The position numbers and the translations under genes were made by a program. The notes under the pieces were generated by a model. That model made no database searches and had not been told where the DNA came from. It was given only the letters and a program-made list of their open reading frames with translations. Of a stretch of DNA of 64,000 nt, positions 1-7,976 are shown piece after piece (within the stretch, counting starts at the first letter, position 1; the number at the start of each line of letters is the position of its first letter). The DNA comes from Nostoc sp. FACHB-892 (GTDB taxonomy: Bacteria; Cyanobacteriota; Cyanobacteriia; Cyanobacteriales; Nostocaceae), in NCBI RefSeq assembly GCF_014698795.1, contig NZ_JACJTR010000035.1, forward strand, positions 1-64,000, in the 5' to 3' direction.

Positions 1-79
1 TTTGCAGCTTGAAAAACTTGAAACTACTAAATTTACGTATTAAAGCCCAAAAAGAGCAGGTTTTAAAGCTCCATTTTCA

Positions 80-112
80 ACCATAAGCTGTCCATCGCGG
101 ACAACTTATGGT
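80..112. other. dif-like inverted repeat upstream of recombinase
   Basis: Two 14-base arms, ACCATAAGCTGTCC (80-93) and GGACAACTTATGGT (99-112), are inverted copies matching at 13 of 14 positions around a 5-base spacer, ATCGC. This is the geometry of a tyrosine recombinase core site. It lies about 150 bases upstream of a tyrosine recombinase gene, so it may be that enzyme's crossover site. It could also be an operator or a simple hairpin; no T-run follows, so it is unlikely to be a terminator. Confidence 0.45.
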
Positions 113-262
113 GTAAGTCACACACTCCCCTGCCTCTTTGCTGGGGTTCGTTGGTTTTAATCGTAGTTTTAGTCGGATAAAAGATAAGGGTATCTTATTT
201 TGTGTTGCCGGGGCGATCGGGTATACTCAATTATCTAAATTTCATGCGATCGCTTAATTATT

Positions 263-1276
263 GTGAATAACCCTGAACTAAATAACTTACCTCCGATTAA
301 ACTTATTCCCTTAGACGCTGAGACTGCATCGTTTTCTGGGCGCACAGCGAGTAGAAGACCACCCACGGATATTCGGTGGGTAAAGGTGCTAGAGTTTTTA
401 CGCAGCAACAATCTCGCACCCAACAGCCGCAAGCTTTATGAGCGCGAACTTAAAAGGTTTTTGGCTTGGAGTGAGCTGCATTATCATGAACTACGCCCCC
501 GTCACTTCGCACTATATAAAGAGTATCTGCGGGATGAACTGCGGACTGATGCAGGTAATCCCCTTTCAAAAAGCAGTATAAATGCCGGAGTTGCGGCACT
601 CAAAAGCTTTTTTAAATGGATGTGCTATACGTATCCTGACATTATTGCTACTAATCCCACACTGGGGATAAAACTGGAAAAAGTACCACTGCCACCAGCC
701 CAGAGTTTAACCCCAGAACAGATGGAGCGGGTGTGGTCAGCGTTGGAATTGTTGGGAGAAACAAAACAACGAGATACTGCGCTTGTCCACATCCTTAGTC
801 ATGGTTTAAGAGCTGGGGAAGTTGTCGATTTAAATGTTGGGTCTTTTGATGGCAAGCTGCTGTTTTTACCAGATACCAAAACCAATGAACCACGCTTAGT
901 TCCACTGCGAAAAGAGAGTCGGGAAGTTTTAGCAGAGTATTTGCTTACGCGCGAACAGCAAGGAGAGGTGTTAAACAGTCTTAGCCCACTGATGATTTCA
1001 CACCATGCTTCATACAAAGGTGAACGCTTGAGTTATCACGGCATTTACTTCGCTGTGGAAAAAATCGGTGAAATAGCTCACATTGAGGATTTACATCCTC
1101 ACTCCTTTCGACATACTTACGCCACTGATTTATTACTGTTGGGTGTTGACCCAGGCCATGCTCGTAAGCTAACGGGACATCAAAGCGAGAAAGCGTTTCG
1201 GCGCTATACCCTTCGCAGCGAACAAGAAGCGGCGATCGCTGCTTACTATCGCGCGATTGGCGAAGAAGCGGAGTAA
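263..1276 (+). CDS. Tyrosine recombinase/integrase (XerC/D-like)
   Basis: A 337-residue site-specific recombinase that would cut and rejoin DNA through a phosphotyrosine link. The N-terminal half has a SAM-like core-binding fold (about residues 40-125). The C-terminal catalytic half shows the Arg of HGLRAGEV, a Lys in the beta-hairpin (DTKTNEP), HSFRH for the His-x-x-Arg box, GHQS for the second His and RRYT for the nucleophilic Tyr, so the active site looks complete. The start is GTG at 263; no strong ribosome binding site precedes it. It is followed after 3 bases by a zinc-finger-like gene and then a third gene, forming an operon. Its role could be integration, plasmid dimer resolution or inversion; the substrate is unknown. 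Confidence 0.92.
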   Translation: MNNPELNNLPPIKLIPLDAETASFSGRTASRRPPTDIRWVKVLEFLRSNNLAPNSRKLYERELKRFLAWSELHYHELRPRHFALYKEYLRDELRTDAGNPLSKSSINAGVAALKSFFKWMCYTYPDIIATNPTLGIKLEKVPLPPAQSLTPEQMERVWSALELLGETKQRDTALVHILSHGLRAGEVVDLNVGSFDGKLLFLPDTKTNEPRLVPLRKESREVLAEYLLTREQQGEVLNSLSPLMISHHASYKGERLSYHGIYFAVEKIGEIAHIEDLHPHSFRHTYATDLLLLGVDPGHARKLTGHQSEKAFRRYTLRSEQEAAIAAYYRAIGEEAE

Positions 1277-1279
1277 GGT

Positions 1280-1747
1280 ATGCCGAAGCCGTTAGACCCC
1301 AAGTGTCAGTTATGTTCTAAACTACCAACAACCCAAGCAAAACTACTGCATGGGCCACAAGGGGATGGGTGCTGGAATCCAAAAGTCTGTCATAATCGCC
1401 GCTCATTCTATCGCCACCGCTCCCAGAAGAATTCAGCAGAAATTGATTCAGTAACAGTCGAACCACCAGCAACGTATTTTGCAGTGCTGTATTTGTATAA
1501 AGAACCAGGGGATAAACCATTACACGCTATGTCGGCAGAACTCTGGCTAGGGCAAAAACCTGTTTGTCGCCTGGAACCAATTCACTGTTTTGGGCTAACG
1601 GCTGGCAAGATCCGCGCCTATACAGATCAGGTGTTGCAGGCGTTTGCGAAACAATATGGTGTTTCACTCTATCAATATAAAGATATGTTTGAGATTACCT
1701 CAAGCTACTGCCCAGTGCGACCTTGCCCGTTAAATCCTGAATTGTAG
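1280..1747 (+). CDS. Unknown protein with N-terminal Cys cluster
   Basis: A 155-residue protein of unknown function. Cysteines 9, 12, 31 and 37 form a C-x2-C...C-x5-C pattern that could bind zinc, followed by a basic stretch (NRRSFYRHRSQK). More cysteines lie at the C-terminus (SSYCPVRPCPLN). GGAG about 8 bases before the ATG is a plausible ribosome binding site. The gene starts 3 bases after the recombinase stop and is followed after 2 bases by another unknown gene, so all three are very likely co-transcribed. A recombination accessory (DNA-binding or directionality) role is an inference from context only. Confidence 0.75.
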   Translation: MPKPLDPKCQLCSKLPTTQAKLLHGPQGDGCWNPKVCHNRRSFYRHRSQKNSAEIDSVTVEPPATYFAVLYLYKEPGDKPLHAMSAELWLGQKPVCRLEPIHCFGLTAGKIRAYTDQVLQAFAKQYGVSLYQYKDMFEITSSYCPVRPCPLNPEL

Positions 1748-1749
1748 CA

Positions 1750-2445
1750 ATGACCACATACCACCAATTAACAATCTGGGATGTGCTTGATGAGTTGTCC
1801 GAATCTCCAGCGACATCCTCACTTGTACCGATGTGGGAATGTTTAGATGCGGAGCTTGAAACATTACCCTTGGAGGCACAGTTATCAACCGCAGCGCTTG
1901 CCTTCAGTCAGATTGCGGATATTCTCAAGTCTCGTGCCGAAATGCTGTTGCAAGATACCCGCGATCGCAATAGTTTTTTGGGGCCAATTGTTAGCACCAA
2001 TCTCTTTGCTGGTCTAGTGCGGACAACAATGCACCTAGATTTAGATGATTTAATTGAACCGGAAACACCACAAACCTTTAGATCGCATGGCCCACACCAA
2101 TTTTCACATTCTACTGAAGAGGGCGATTCTGTAGTAGCACCAGTTGAGAAAGCGAATGTTTTGGCAATGCTCGATCAGGTGACAACTTTAGAAGATGTCC
2201 GCAATTTGGCATCAGATGAAGATGTGCCAAAATGGCAAAGTGCCATCGCCAACTACTTAATAAATGTCAAAGATGAGATTTCTTTAGTTAAACTGCAACG
2301 TGCGTTGGAAATGCCGATGGTAGAAGTATGGTTGGGATTATTGCTGGGTGGGTTTACATTAGAACAGCGTGGTGATTTTTATCACAACCAAAGTATCTGG
2401 GTGAAAAGCTCTCCAATTATGACCAGCAACATCCTTGAGGTATGA
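1750..2445 (+). CDS. Unknown protein, third gene of recombinase operon
   Basis: A 231-residue, mostly acidic and helical protein that I cannot assign to a family. The C-terminal part (about residues 140-231) looks like a small helical domain ending in a segment resembling a winged helix (ALEMPMVEVWLGLLLGGFTL). No signal peptide or membrane span is visible. It starts 2 bases after the preceding gene, which ties it to the recombinase operon. A hairpin at 2500-2525 lies 55 bases downstream. Confidence 0.7.
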   Translation: MTTYHQLTIWDVLDELSESPATSSLVPMWECLDAELETLPLEAQLSTAALAFSQIADILKSRAEMLLQDTRDRNSFLGPIVSTNLFAGLVRTTMHLDLDDLIEPETPQTFRSHGPHQFSHSTEEGDSVVAPVEKANVLAMLDQVTTLEDVRNLASDEDVPKWQSAIANYLINVKDEISLVKLQRALEMPMVEVWLGLLLGGFTLEQRGDFYHNQSIWVKSSPIMTSNILEV

Positions 2446-2499
2446 CGGTTCTGGGAAAAGCGATTGCCCCAATAAAAAAATCCGGCGTTATGGAGATAA

Positions 2500-2525
2500 G
2501 TGAAAACAGTGATCGCTGTCTTCAC
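2500..2525. other. Inverted repeat after recombinase operon
   Basis: Arms GTGAAAACAG (2500-2509) and CTGTCTTCAC (2516-2525) are inverted copies with 9 of 10 matches around a 6-base spacer. It lies just after the three-gene recombinase operon. There is no T-run directly after it, so it may be a protein or recombinase site or a weak terminator. Confidence 0.35.
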
Positions 2526-2570
2526 ACCTCAAGGCTGTTTTATCTATTGGATTTTTAATCGCTATTTACA

Positions 2571-2598
2571 AGCGAACGCGAGTAGCGTCTCGTAGAGA
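2571..2598. repeat. Short dispersed repeat (Nostoc type)
   Basis: GCGAACGCGAGTAGCGTCTC followed by GTAGAGAG is a typical short dispersed repeat of Nostoc-like genomes; related copies occur at 14301-14376 and 36846-36902. The rest of the gap 2446-2800 holds only the hairpin above and no credible gene. Confidence 0.7.
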
Positions 2599-2800
2599 GG
2601 AAACTTGAGCTTTAGGGGGGAGCGATCGCAGTCCGGCGTTAGCGGAGCTTATCGTAAATATCGCCTGTTGCATTGCAAATGATTTATGGCTGCACCAAAG
2701 ACAGGATGATGCCAACTAGCGAACCTAAAAGTAGCACCATACTGCTGATAGAACTAATGATGCTAAATTACAAATATTGTATATAAATGAATTCTATTCT

Positions 2801-3202
2801 ATGACTAATGAAATTACTGAAAAGCTCAAGCAAGCCTCTGATAGTTTGCTAATGATGAGTGAATCAGAGTATCCTTTTGAAGCTTTTTTGTGGTCTAATC
2901 AAGCTCAAGAACCAATGACCGCTCAAAAACTTCTCCAATTAACAGGACATTCCTTAGAAACCTCAGTTGAAGAAGTAGAACTAGATTATTTATTTCATAA
3001 CTGTGCCCAGGAAAAAGAATGGCACGATGAAATACAAAAACAAAATGTACAAAAGTATCAATCACTTGCCAAAACATTAAAAGATAATCTGATTGATATT
3101 CAGGTTTATCGCATAGGCACGATAAGTATTGATGTCTATATTGTTGGTAAAACTTCATCTGGGGATTTAGCCGGAATTTCTACAAAAGTTGTAGAAACCT
3201 AA
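2801..3202 (+). CDS. nuiA: Nuclease A inhibitor (NuiA family)
   Basis: A 133-residue NuiA-family protein, the inhibitor that binds the active site of the sugar-non-specific nuclease NucA. The start EITEKLKQASDSLLMMSESE and the ending LAGISTKVVET agree closely with my memory of Anabaena NuiA, including the C-terminal region that contacts the nuclease. An upstream in-frame ATG at 2777 would add 8 residues, but the start at 2801 fits the usual family length of about 135. It converges with the nuclease gene across a shared terminator. Inhibitor and nuclease as neighbours suggests self-protection against cytoplasmic nuclease activity. Confidence 0.9.
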   Translation: MTNEITEKLKQASDSLLMMSESEYPFEAFLWSNQAQEPMTAQKLLQLTGHSLETSVEEVELDYLFHNCAQEKEWHDEIQKQNVQKYQSLAKTLKDNLIDIQVYRIGTISIDVYIVGKTSSGDLAGISTKVVET

Positions 3203-3216
3203 CCCAGAAATCATCA

Positions 3217-3250
3217 GCCTGTCTATAAATACAGACAGGCTTTAAGTTTT
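3217..3250. terminator. Terminator between nuiA and nucA
   Basis: A perfect 8-base stem GCCTGTCT (3217-3224) / AGACAGGC (3233-3240) with an 8-base loop is followed by TTTAAGTTTT on the plus strand. It sits between two convergent genes and can serve nuiA, possibly both. Confidence 0.75.
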
Positions 3251-3267
3251 AAGTGAGCTAACTATTC

Positions 3268-4113
3268 TTACAAATTGTCAACTCTAGCTTCAATTGTACT
3301 TTGAACAGATGTAGAGACATTAGAGAGCAAATTGTAACCAGTGTTCGTTTCGATAGAATCAACACTGACTCTGTAGTTTCTCCAATCCACATTTCTGATA
3401 TCTTGTGTATTTGGCATATTGACAGCAATTACTCTTGTGCTAGTATTGACGCTGCTAGCATCAGAATTTGGTGAATTTAATATTACAATAACTTTCCATG
3501 TTCTGGTCGGAACTGTAACGTTACCATTAGCAATTGTGTTTTTTGTTCCACTAGAACCTGTTCCACCAGTACCATAGGAACCGGAAATAATATAAAGTTC
3601 TTTCCCCTGGTTTACTAAATCTCTAGAATAGTTTTCTAGCGCCGCCCAAGGACCCTGATTATTATCAGGTGATTGAGGAATTATATTCGTCATTAAAAAA
3701 GTAGCAGAGTTATTGGCAATAGTATTTGTCCTATCTGCTGAAGCAGTCATGTGTCCTCTGTCAAAGCCACTGCCAGTGTAATCGGAAGAAGTGACTCGGT
3801 AGCAGCCTGAAGGTAATGTAGTATCTGCACGAAAATCATCTTGGCGAGGTGCGCTTCCTAACCATGAATTGTTTAACTGCCAACTCACCCAATTTGGGGT
3901 TCCTCTAAAGCAGTTATAAGAAACCGCATATTGAGATTTGCTCAACAAAAGATTACTAAAACTACTACCAGCACTACTAGGATTACCCATTCTCAAATGA
4001 ACACTTGAGGTTTGGGCAGTTAGTGGCTTTTGTAGATAATTAAGCAGAGTGAAAAATATTGCTGTACCAGCAGCAATAGGTAAAATAGCCAGGGAAAACT
4101 GAGACTTCTTCAT
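3268..4113 (-). CDS. nucA: Secreted non-specific DNA/RNA nuclease (NucA)
   Basis: A 281-residue endonuclease of the DNA/RNA non-specific (beta-beta-alpha-metal) family. An N-terminal hydrophobic segment (about residues 7-33, ending LTAQ) is a signal peptide, so it should act outside the cytoplasm. The DRGH motif carrying the general-base His is followed by ASADR, and the downstream NNQ...LENYSRDL segment carries the metal-binding Asn and the catalytic Glu/Arg, so it should be active. The usual Pro after DRGH-x-A is replaced here (DRGHMTASADR). The mature length matches Anabaena NucA (about 240). It lies convergent to its likely inhibitor gene. It likely degrades external nucleic acid, releasing phosphate with help from phosphatases nearby. 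Confidence 0.93.
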   Translation of the reverse strand: MKKSQFSLAILPIAAGTAIFFTLLNYLQKPLTAQTSSVHLRMGNPSSAGSSFSNLLLSKSQYAVSYNCFRGTPNWVSWQLNNSWLGSAPRQDDFRADTTLPSGCYRVTSSDYTGSGFDRGHMTASADRTNTIANNSATFLMTNIIPQSPDNNQGPWAALENYSRDLVNQGKELYIISGSYGTGGTGSSGTKNTIANGNVTVPTRTWKVIVILNSPNSDASSVNTSTRVIAVNMPNTQDIRNVDWRNYRVSVDSIETNTGYNLLSNVSTSVQSTIEARVDNL

Positions 4114-4590
4114 TTGTTACTAATTTATTTGTTCTAAAAAACTACAATTGTTTCTGTTAAAGTTACAGAAATTAAGTAAAACTTACCAATCGTAATATAG
4201 CTTTGATTGTATAAACAGAGGTTAAAAAGCTGTGAATATTGCATTAACATCTGGTAATTATTTAGGTGATTATCTGAAATTAAATAAAGTCCCAAATAAG
4301 ATGAAAAACTTATATATTATTTAGTTTCATAATTAAGCAATGGCGTGGGCGTAGCTTTCCGCCGTAGGCATCGCTCTACTTGTTGTTGTTCATTATTTGT
4401 GCTAAGTGCAGCATCAGCAAAGTCTTGTAAATGTAATGCTGCGTGATAAAAGTCTAATAATTTATAAGTTTCAAGTGGGCATTTTAATTTTTTCAGTAAA
4501 GGCGAAAAGCGCGTAAGTTTCTGTTCGACTGCTCATTTCACCCCGTCAGTGGTGGCTTTAGTTTTATAAAGTTTCCGTAAAAATACTCCC
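4114..4590. other. Intergenic region with short dispersed repeat
   Basis: No credible gene. A short dispersed repeat occupies about 4341-4375 (GTAGCTTTCCGCCGTAGGCA). The region just before nucA should hold its promoter, but I could not assign -10/-35 boxes with confidence. Confidence 0.4.
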
Positions 4591-4673
4591 TTTAATCTTT
4601 AATTAACCTAAAGTTTCCGTAAAAATACTTGTTTTAATTTTTAGTTAACCTTTAGTTAGTAATTAATTAACTT
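4591..4673 (+). promoter_or_regulatory. Tandem Pho box (PhoB-type direct repeats)
   Basis: Four 8-mers with exact 11-base spacing: TTTAATTT (4633), GTTAACCT (4644), GTTAGTAA (4655), ATTAACTT (4666). Just upstream are TTTAATCT (4591) and ATTAACCT (4602), also 11 bases apart. This matches the cyanobacterial Pho box, 8-mers near PyTTAAPyPyT separated by 3 bases. The whole block is part of a 42-base imperfect tandem duplication (about 4568-4609 and 4610-4651). It lies about 225 bases upstream of a choice-of-anchor I protein gene, implying control by phosphate limitation. Confidence 0.65.
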
Positions 4674-4897
4674 AAAACTCATAATTTTGCAGATGTACCT
4701 ATGATTGATGGTTCATCTAACTCAGCGTGACTACTTCCGGCTAGGCTAATTTAGTCTACCCGACGCAGAGATAAGACAAATCCACACAGCTAGTAACTAG
4801 CTGTGTAGAGATATTTTTGTGCGATTGATTAGCAGTAAGGAGTGTCTGCTTGTCTGACTGACATCAAAAAAGTTAAACATTTAACATTCCTCAAATT

Positions 4898-6574
4898 ATG
4901 ACTATCAAAAAGCTTGTCGGCCTACTAGTTCCATCTGCCATTTTGTTGGGAGCAATGACAACGCCAGCAGCAGCGTTGTCGCTCAAAACTATTGGTACTT
5001 ATAGTACAGGTATCTTTAATGAAGGAGGGGCAGAAATCCCCACTTATGACCCTGTAACGCAACGGCTATTTGTGGTCAATGGAGGTACTAAGAGTATTGA
5101 CATCATCAATATTAGTGACCCAACTCAGCCTTCACTATTTAAAAGTATCGATATAACTGCCTATGGTGGCGGGGCTAATAGCGTTACTTTCAAAAATGGC
5201 TTACTGGCTGCGGCAGTGCAAGGATCTGTGACCCAAGATCCAGGTAAAGCAGTGTTTTTTAACGCCAACGGTGATTTCTTAAATTCTGTCGCCGTGGGAG
5301 CTTTGCCTGATATGCTCACCTTTACACCCGATGGAACTCGTGTGTTAGTAGCTAACGAGGGTGAACCAAATAGTTACAATCAGCCCAATAGCGTTGACCC
5401 AGAAGGCTCAGTCAGTATTATAAATCTTACTGATTTTAGTGTAGTTAACGCTGGCTTTACGCAATTTAACAGCCAGATCGATCAGCTGCGAACTGCGGGA
5501 GTGAGAATTTTTGGCCCTAATGCTACCGTTGCTCAAGATTTAGAACCAGAATATATCACTGTTTCTGAAGATTCTACAAAGGCTTGGGTGTCGTTGCAAG
5601 AAAATAATGCGATCGCCGTCCTCGACCTAATTAACAATCAAATTACCGATATTCTACCTTTAGGCTTTAAAGATCATAGCCTACCAGGAAACGGCATTGA
5701 TGCCAGCGATCGCGATAATGCTATCAACATTGCTAACTGGCCTGTCTTGGGGATGTACCAACCTGATGGTATAACTTCCTACAAAGTCAACGGCAAAACC
5801 TATATTGTCACAGCTAACGAAGGTGATGCTCGTGCTTACGATGGTTTTTCAGAAGAAGTAAGGGTGGGTAATAATGCTTATCAACTCGACCCTACAGCTT
5901 TCCCTAATGCTAGTGCTTTAAAACAAAATAGCAACCTGGGTCGTTTAACAGTCACCAACACTCTTGGTGATGAAGATGGCGATGGTTTGTTTGAAAAGAT
6001 TTACGCTTTTGGTGGTCGTTCTTTCTCAATTTGGGAGTGGGATGAAGCAACAAAAAAACTCAAGCAAGTTTACGACAGTAGCGATGATTTTGAGCAAATT
6101 ACTGCCCAACTGTTACCGAACTTCTTTAACTCTAATAATGAAGAGAACAACTTTGATGATCGTAGCGACAACAAAGGCCCAGAACCAGAAGATGTCAAAA
6201 TTGCCGAAATTAATGGTCGCTTTTACGCTTTCGTTGGGTTAGAGCGTATTAGTGGTGTGATGGTTTATAATATTACCGATCCACTCAATCCTACTTTCGT
6301 TAACTACGCTAACAATCGTGATTTCACAGTTAGTCCAACCATAAACGATAAAACTAATCCAGAGGTAGGGGACTTAGGGCCAGAAGGTCTATTATTTATC
6401 TCAGCCGTTAATAGTCCCAATGGTAAACCTTTGTTGGTGACAGCTAATGAGGTCAGTGGAAGTACAACAATTTTCTCAATTGATGATGTAAAATCTGTAC
6501 CTGAGCCTGGAACTATCTTTGGATTTTTGGCAACTGCTATAATGGGCATTCTGAAATTTAAGCACAAGAATTAG
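4898..6574 (+). CDS. PEP-CTERM choice-of-anchor I beta-propeller protein
   Basis: A 558-residue secreted protein. A signal peptide covers about residues 1-26 (ending PAAALS). The body has beta-propeller-like repeats (GTKSIDIINISDPTQP, GTRVLVANEGEPNSY, KTYIVTANEGDARAYD), typical of the choice-of-anchor I family, which in cyanobacteria is often found with or annotated as alkaline phosphatase-like. The C-terminus has the VPEP motif, a hydrophobic helix and basic KFKHKN, a PEP-CTERM sorting signal for surface anchoring. The upstream Pho box and the nearby nucA and phoX genes suggest a role in organic phosphate use at the cell surface. The enzyme activity itself cannot be shown from sequence. Confidence 0.82.
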   Translation: MTIKKLVGLLVPSAILLGAMTTPAAALSLKTIGTYSTGIFNEGGAEIPTYDPVTQRLFVVNGGTKSIDIINISDPTQPSLFKSIDITAYGGGANSVTFKNGLLAAAVQGSVTQDPGKAVFFNANGDFLNSVAVGALPDMLTFTPDGTRVLVANEGEPNSYNQPNSVDPEGSVSIINLTDFSVVNAGFTQFNSQIDQLRTAGVRIFGPNATVAQDLEPEYITVSEDSTKAWVSLQENNAIAVLDLINNQITDILPLGFKDHSLPGNGIDASDRDNAINIANWPVLGMYQPDGITSYKVNGKTYIVTANEGDARAYDGFSEEVRVGNNAYQLDPTAFPNASALKQNSNLGRLTVTNTLGDEDGDGLFEKIYAFGGRSFSIWEWDEATKKLKQVYDSSDDFEQITAQLLPNFFNSNNEENNFDDRSDNKGPEPEDVKIAEINGRFYAFVGLERISGVMVYNITDPLNPTFVNYANNRDFTVSPTINDKTNPEVGDLGPEGLLFISAVNSPNGKPLLVTANEVSGSTTIFSIDDVKSVPEPGTIFGFLATAIMGILKFKHKN

Positions 6575-6641
6575 AACTCTCAACAATAACTATAGAGAGT
6601 TGAAATGGAAAATAATTTATTTTTTCCCTTTTGTCAAATTC

Positions 6642-6848
6642 GGCATCACCGTGCCAATCCGGGAAAATAGTACTAATCGAAAATTTCTTGTGCCTGAAAC
6701 GACGATTTTTCGTTCAAACTAGATCAAAACTAGCAGCATAACCATAGTTATTTCACAAATTTGATGGTAGACAGCACTTCTTGTAAAGCTTGTCCAATCT
6801 TGGTTTTAGCCAAAGCGTACAAATTATCTCTTTCGGCACGGTGATGCC
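6642..6848. repeat. 14-base inverted repeat pair
   Basis: GGCATCACCGTGCC (6642-6655) and its exact complement GGCACGGTGATGCC (6835-6848) bracket about 180 bases. Between them the minus strand has an open stretch ending LQEVLSTIKFVK-stop near 6753 that looks like a coding remnant. No transposase is visible, so this may be a small mobile-element scar. Apart from this the gap 6575-6844 holds no gene. Confidence 0.35.
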
Positions 6849-7177
6849 TTGTTTATCGCCAGTATCTCCAGGGGTGCAACAGTACCAAAAAACAGCTTCT
6901 TCAAGCCGAAGCTAATGCTAAAAGTAAGAAGCTAGAATTTTGGAATCAATCTCAGCCTGTGATGCATTGGGATTTCCGGCGAGGTAAGAAAACAACTCAA
7001 GCAACAAATACGCGATCGCAAACACAACAGTACGATCCATCGTACCCAGATATTTGCGTTCCACCAAATTCGGCTGATTTGAATTGTCCTGATATTCCTT
7101 ATCGCAGATTTAAAGTGGTTCCACCAGACCCACACGGGTTTGATAGAGATGGGGATGGCGTGGGTTGCGAACGGTGA
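6845..7177 (+). pseudogene. Truncated SNase-like/Excalibur protein
   Basis: The open frame after a stop at 6842 reads YRQYLQGCNSTKKQLLQAEA then NAKSKKLEFWNQSQPV, the C-terminal part of a thermonuclease-like (SNc) domain. It runs into an Excalibur calcium-binding tail (DRDGDGVGCE). Cyanobacteria encode full-length proteins of this layout with about 100 more N-terminal residues including the catalytic Arg/Glu; here that part is missing and no good start exists (a GTG at 6959 would give 72 residues). The break coincides with the 14-base inverted repeat ending at 6848, suggesting loss through rearrangement. A second nuclease remnant next to nucA fits a scavenging region. Confidence 0.6.
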
Positions 7178-7187
7178 TGAAAAGCCA

Positions 7188-7886
7188 TCAACCTAAATTT
7201 TTCTCTAAATATTCTGTCATCATCCGTTTGAGATCAGCAATTAGACTATTAACATCGCCACCTTGAATGTGAATCTCTTGTTCCTGTCCAATGAGATAAC
7301 TCATACCTTTATAAAGGGCTTTCATTACCCTTGCAATCTGTAATCCCTGGATAGGACTGAGATGAGGTCTAACCCGTAGAAGTAAATTATATATATTGGT
7401 TAATATTTCTTGCTCAACTCTTTGAGCCCCTTGGGCCAGCGTAATTTGCCCTTCTTGCCCAGCATTAAGATGTCTAAAGGCCGGATATTGACGTTCAAAA
7501 GCAACCATCGGGTCAATCACCCGCGAAACGATAGTAGCAAAATCTAAACCGGAAACATCCTGCTGTAAAACAGTTATTGTATTGTTACTTAATTGTTGTA
7601 TATATCGCTCTCCCAAAGCAGTTAAGATTGCTTCCTTATTTGAGAAATACTGATACACCGAGCCAACAGAAATACCAGCACGCTCGGCTAAGACATTAGT
7701 GTTGATAGCTTCTACTCCTGCTTCGACCAGCAAATCGGCGGCGGTATCTAGAATTAAATCACGTCGTTGCTGACCACGCTTGCCGGAAGGATGGCGACGA
7801 GTTTTTTGAGATATTGAATCGTCACATGAAACTGGTGAGTTGGGTGCTTTATTGCTTGGAGATTGACTATGTGAGCTTTTGCTCAT
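7188..7886 (-). CDS. TetR-family transcriptional regulator
   Basis: A 232-residue repressor-type protein. The N-terminal helix-turn-helix (about residues 40-90) reads RRDLILDTAADLLVEAGVEA then LAERAGISVGSVYQYFSNKE, a textbook TetR DNA-binding domain. The C-terminal all-helical part should bind an unknown small ligand and form the dimer. The first 38 residues are a polar extension. It is divergent from an NAD-dependent reductase gene with a 90-base gap that contains an imperfect palindrome, so it probably represses that gene and itself. Confidence 0.9.
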   Translation of the reverse strand: MSKSSHSQSPSNKAPNSPVSCDDSISQKTRRHPSGKRGQQRRDLILDTAADLLVEAGVEAINTNVLAERAGISVGSVYQYFSNKEAILTALGERYIQQLSNNTITVLQQDVSGLDFATIVSRVIDPMVAFERQYPAFRHLNAGQEGQITLAQGAQRVEQEILTNIYNLLLRVRPHLSPIQGLQIARVMKALYKGMSYLIGQEQEIHIQGGDVNSLIADLKRMMTEYLEKNLG

Positions 7887-7901
7887 ATACTGCCTAATAT
7901 G

Positions 7902-7923
7902 AATACGAGTAATAGCTCACATT
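7902..7923. promoter_or_regulatory. Possible TetR operator
   Basis: An imperfect palindrome (AATACGAG...GCTCACATT, about 6 of 9 arm matches) sits between the divergent TetR and reductase genes, where a TetR dimer would be expected to bind. Only position and symmetry support it. Confidence 0.3.
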
Positions 7924-7976
7924 AACAAAGTTGGGACGAAATCTACAAGCAATACAATCACTAGGAGATAAAGAGC

